From positions 1,116,001 to 1,180,000 of the forward strand of contig JACKEB010000010.1 in assembly GCA_020633205.1 (NCBI GenBank): DNA of 64,000 nt, read 5' to 3'. Shown here one piece after another: positions 61,638-64,000 of the stretch (positions are counted from its first letter, which is position 1; every line of letters begins with the position of its first letter). Under the pieces are notes generated by a model. The model saw nothing but the letters and a program-made list of their open reading frames with translations, searched no databases and was not told the DNA's origin. A program made the position numbers and the translations under genes. The DNA is from Polyangiaceae bacterium. GTDB taxonomy: Bacteria; Myxococcota_A; Polyangia; Polyangiales; Polyangiaceae.

Positions 61638-62679
61638 CGTCAATTTCCGTATGGTTTTCCACCGAGGCGGGGTCCATTGCTGCGACCTCGACTGGATCAG
61701 TCTCGACCGCCGCAGCACCGGCCGCGGGTAAGTGTCCAGCGCCCGCGATCACCGTTCTGACGTGATAGGGCGGCCGGCCCTGGGACTCGAAGTAGGTCCG
61801 AGCGAGCACGTCAGCGATCAAACCGAGCGACAAGAGCTGGATCCCCACCACGATCAGCAGCACGCCAAGGAGCAGCAACGGACGCTCCGCGAGCGGCGCG
61901 TGATACGCCAAGCGCATGAACGCGAGGTAGCAGCACACCGCCGTGCCAAGCCCGAAGGAGAGCATCCCACCCAGGCCGAACACCTGCATTGGCCGCACCA
62001 AGTACGACTGCATGAAGCGCACGGTGATCAGGTCGAGCACCACGCGCAGGGTGCGACCAATCCCGTATTTGGAGACGCCGAACTGCCGGGCGCGGTGGTT
62101 CACCTTCACCTCTAGCACCTCGACGCCCATATTGGCGGCAATGGCGGGGATGAATCGATGCATCTCGCCGTAGAGCTTCAGCTCTTTGGCGACCTCACCA
62201 CGCATCGCCTTGAGGGTGCAGCCGTAGTCGTGAAGGTGGACCCCTGTCGTGCGACTGATGATGCCGTTGGCGATCATTGAGGGCAGTCTGCGGTTCAGGA
62301 ATGGGTCCTTACGATGAGCGCGCCAGCCCGCGACTAGATCATACCCTTCGTGGATCTTCTCCAACATCATCGGGATGTCTTTGGGGTCGTTCTGCAGATC
62401 CGCGTCCATCAGCACCACGACCTCACCACGGGCGTGGTCCAGGCCGGCCTGGAGCGCGGCGGTCTGACCGAAGTTGCGCCGGAACCGGATCACGACGAGG
62501 CTCGGATCCTCCTCCGCCGCAGCCTTGAGCAGCGCGAAACTGCGGTCGCGCGAACCGTCGTCCACGAGCACGATCTCGTAGGAGAACCCCGCGGGCTTGA
62601 GGGCGCCGTGGACCTCCTCCAGCAACCGAGGAATGCTCTCCTCCTCGTTATAAATAGGCAATACGACGGACAGGTCCAT
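61612..62679 (-). CDS. DPM1/GtrB-type polyprenyl-phosphate glycosyltransferase
   Basis: A 355-residue GT2 enzyme with two C-terminal membrane helices: LSVVLPIYNEEESIPRLLEE, IVLVDDGSRDRSF, MDADLQNDPKDIP (metal-binding DxD), and KVNHRARQFGVSKYG (the R-x-x-G-x-S-K-Y phrase of the family), then helices around GLGGMLSFGLGTAVCCYLAF and PLLLLGVLLIVVGIQLLSLG. It would transfer a sugar from an NDP-sugar to undecaprenyl phosphate for later use by a GT-C enzyme such as the DUF2079 protein. ATG 62679 was preferred over the longer frame to 62739. Confidence 0.9.
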   Translation of the reverse strand: MDLSVVLPIYNEEESIPRLLEEVHGALKPAGFSYEIVLVDDGSRDRSFALLKAAAEEDPSLVVIRFRRNFGQTAALQAGLDHARGEVVVLMDADLQNDPKDIPMMLEKIHEGYDLVAGWRAHRKDPFLNRRLPSMIANGIISRTTGVHLHDYGCTLKAMRGEVAKELKLYGEMHRFIPAIAANMGVEVLEVKVNHRARQFGVSKYGIGRTLRVVLDLITVRFMQSYLVRPMQVFGLGGMLSFGLGTAVCCYLAFMRLAYHAPLAERPLLLLGVLLIVVGIQLLSLGLIADVLARTYFESQGRPPYHVRTVIAGAGHLPAAGAAAVETDPVEVAAMDPASVENHTEIDGATANSTP

Positions 62680-62890
62680 AAGCGGCGGTACCACTATCAC
62701 GGGTCGCCGGATTGGTCGACTCAGGTTACGTCCGCCCAATCCGGAGCCAAACCGCCGGAAAAAAACCCTGCGGCGGTCGGCCTCAGGGGGTGCGCGGGCT
62801 GCCCGGCAGCAGCCGGAACCAGCGCCGGAGCGGACGCGAATGCTTCGCCTCGTTGGCGGCGGGTCCGGTCCGCGCTATCTCGACCTCGCA

Positions 62891-63688
62891 ATGATGAAGC
62901 AACTTATTGGTTGGTCGACGCGATACGTCCCGCGACATCACCTGCATCGACTCAGCCATTTGTTCCTGACCTTGATTTCGCCGCTGTATCGCGGCGACGA
63001 GGTCGAGGACCCAATCAGCGGCAAGTCCTATCGGAAATTCCTCCCCTACGGCCGGCTCCAGACCCGAGAAAACGCGCTGAGCCTGTCCCTATCTCTGGAG
63101 CGGCATCGCTTGATGTGGCTCTACCTGAAACTCCGCACGGATTTCTTCAGCAAGCGCGCTCGCGTTCTCCACATTGCCCCCGAGTACTGCTTCATCCGCC
63201 CTTTCCGCGCGATGAAGAACCTCGACTACGTGACCGCCGACTTGAACTCCCCCTGGGCCGACGTACACATGGACGCTCACGAGATGCCGTTCGCGGATGA
63301 CAGCTTCGACGTCATCTTTTGCAACCACGTCCTAGAGCACGTCGCGGATGACAAGAAGGTGCTCGCGGAGCTGTTCAGGGTGATGCGACCCGGCGGATGG
63401 GGCCTCTTCCAGGTGCCCATCGACACGAACCTGGAGCGCAGCCACGGCGACCCCAGCATCACCAACCCACGGGAACGCGAGCGGCTGTACGGTCAATCGG
63501 ACCACGTGCGGCAGTACGGCCTCGACTTCGAAGAAATCGTGCGCAGCGTGGGCTTCGACGTAGAGGTCGACGCCCTGGTGAACGAGCTTCCGCCGGAAGA
63601 CGTCCAGCGTTACGCGCTGCCAGCGGGCGAGATGCTCTACATCGCCCGCAAGCCGGCTGAAAAGCAATCCACTGCGACCAGCAACTAG
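62891..63688 (+). CDS. SAM-dependent methyltransferase
   Basis: About 265 residues of a class I methyltransferase: an N-terminal region with a short Cys-free hydrophobic stretch, motif I VLHIAPEYCFIRPF (atypical: the usual Gly-rich loop is replaced), then VTADLNSPWADVHMD, FDVIFCNHVLEHVADD, and the closing RPGGWGLFQVPID. The loop change suggests altered cofactor binding. Start at ATG 62891 (ATG 62894 equally possible; the upstream in-frame ATG 62840 adds Gly-rich sequence). It is convergent with the epimerase fragment. Confidence 0.76.
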   Translation: MMKQLIGWSTRYVPRHHLHRLSHLFLTLISPLYRGDEVEDPISGKSYRKFLPYGRLQTRENALSLSLSLERHRLMWLYLKLRTDFFSKRARVLHIAPEYCFIRPFRAMKNLDYVTADLNSPWADVHMDAHEMPFADDSFDVIFCNHVLEHVADDKKVLAELFRVMRPGGWGLFQVPIDTNLERSHGDPSITNPRERERLYGQSDHVRQYGLDFEEIVRSVGFDVEVDALVNELPPEDVQRYALPAGEMLYIARKPAEKQSTATSN

Positions 63689-63695
63689 CCAGCTG

Positions 63696-64000
63696 CTAGC
63701 CCTGCCGTGGCGACTCGTCGCTGGTTCGATACCAGTGCGCCCAGGCTTTGATGCCTTCCTCCAGACTGATCCGCGGGGAATAGCCGAAGGCAGCCTGGGC
63801 GCGAGCGGTGTTCGCCGAAGTGACCTTGCTCTCGCTCGGCTCGAGTTCGCCCAGCTCGATCTTGGCTTCGACGCCGAGCTCTGCCGCCAAGAGTTCGATC
63901 AGACGACGTACGCGAACGGGCTCAGAGCGCCCAAGGTTGAACGTGCCGAAGCCGCGGTTTTCGGAGATCCAGCGGCCGGCACCTAGGACGCCCGCAGCGA
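63696..64000 (-). CDS. NAD-dependent epimerase/dehydratase, 5' end outside window
   Basis: The last 101 residues of an extended SDR sugar epimerase/dehydratase: FNLGRSEPVRVRRLIELL and ESKVTSANTARAQAAFGYSP, then ISLEEGIKAWAHWYR, the C-terminal pattern of UDP-glucuronate 4-epimerase-like enzymes. The active-site portion lies beyond the right edge. It belongs to the second glycan locus. Confidence 0.78.
   Translation of the reverse strand, partial: AAGVLGAGRWISENRGFGTFNLGRSEPVRVRRLIELLAAELGVEAKIELGELEPSESKVTSANTARAQAAFGYSPRISLEEGIKAWAHWYRTSDESPRQG

Overview
The window is high-GC, densely coded DNA that most resembles a myxobacterium (Myxococcota, probably Polyangiales). The reasons are a C-terminal MYXO-CTERM-type sorting tail (9619-11466), many lipoproteins whose lipobox is followed by long Gly/Ser spacers, a giant Ser/Thr kinase-ATPase-TPR protein, and an FHA-type enhancer-binding-protein-like regulator. 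No phage structural genes, rRNA genes, CRISPR array or recognisable transposase were seen. All family assignments were made by reading motifs, not by database search.

Layout. 1-5.5 kb: a truncated M14 zinc carboxypeptidase (-), then a GNAT / PlsC-like acyltransferase / ureohydrolase operon (+) and a flippase-like membrane protein. 5.7-16.5 kb: secreted and lipid-anchored proteins (thaumatin-like protein, SGNH/CE2 esterase, pectate-lyase-fold protein with MYXO-CTERM, Cys-rich lipoproteins) around an HDOD-SthA-DUF1993 operon. 16.5-25 kb: a surface-glycan locus (multispanning proteins, sugar epimerase, a GT2 glycosyltransferase fused to a CapK/PaaK-like adenylate-forming domain, a methyltransferase). 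25-33.4 kb: housekeeping-like oxidoreductases and hydrolases, an FMN glutamate-synthase-like protein, and an ECF sigma factor with a small membrane partner. 33.4-42 kb: a DUF1566/MORN-repeat lipoprotein, then signalling genes (FHA-AAA+ regulator, kinase-ATPase-TPR) converging with a 59-bp overlap. 42-48 kb: secreted proteins, a three-gene lipoprotein operon with an HExxH protease, a PLP decarboxylase and a frameshifted beta-propeller gene. 48-49.9 kb: an AbiE-type toxin-antitoxin pair at the 3' side of tRNA-Arg(CCT), with tandem partial copies of the tRNA 3' half, which reads as a small integration site. 50-54 kb: small enzymes, a protein whose only cysteine is residue 2, and an SPFH protein. 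54-55 kb: a hairpin-rich non-coding stretch with tRNA-like halves in permuted order. 55-64 kb: an outer-surface lipoprotein and a second glycan/lipid-carrier locus (methyltransferases, flippase-like protein, DUF2079 protein, DPM1-like GT2, epimerase).

Functionally, two glycan loci, several carbohydrate-active or binding lipoproteins and multi-domain signalling proteins fit a predatory or saprophytic surface lifestyle. The least ordinary items are the GT2-CapK fusion, the tRNA-Arg/AbiE island with a self-overlapping operator-promoter, the permuted tRNA-like segment near 54.35 kb, the AAA+ regulator without a GAFTGA loop, and the Cys2-only protein at 51.0-52.2 kb.
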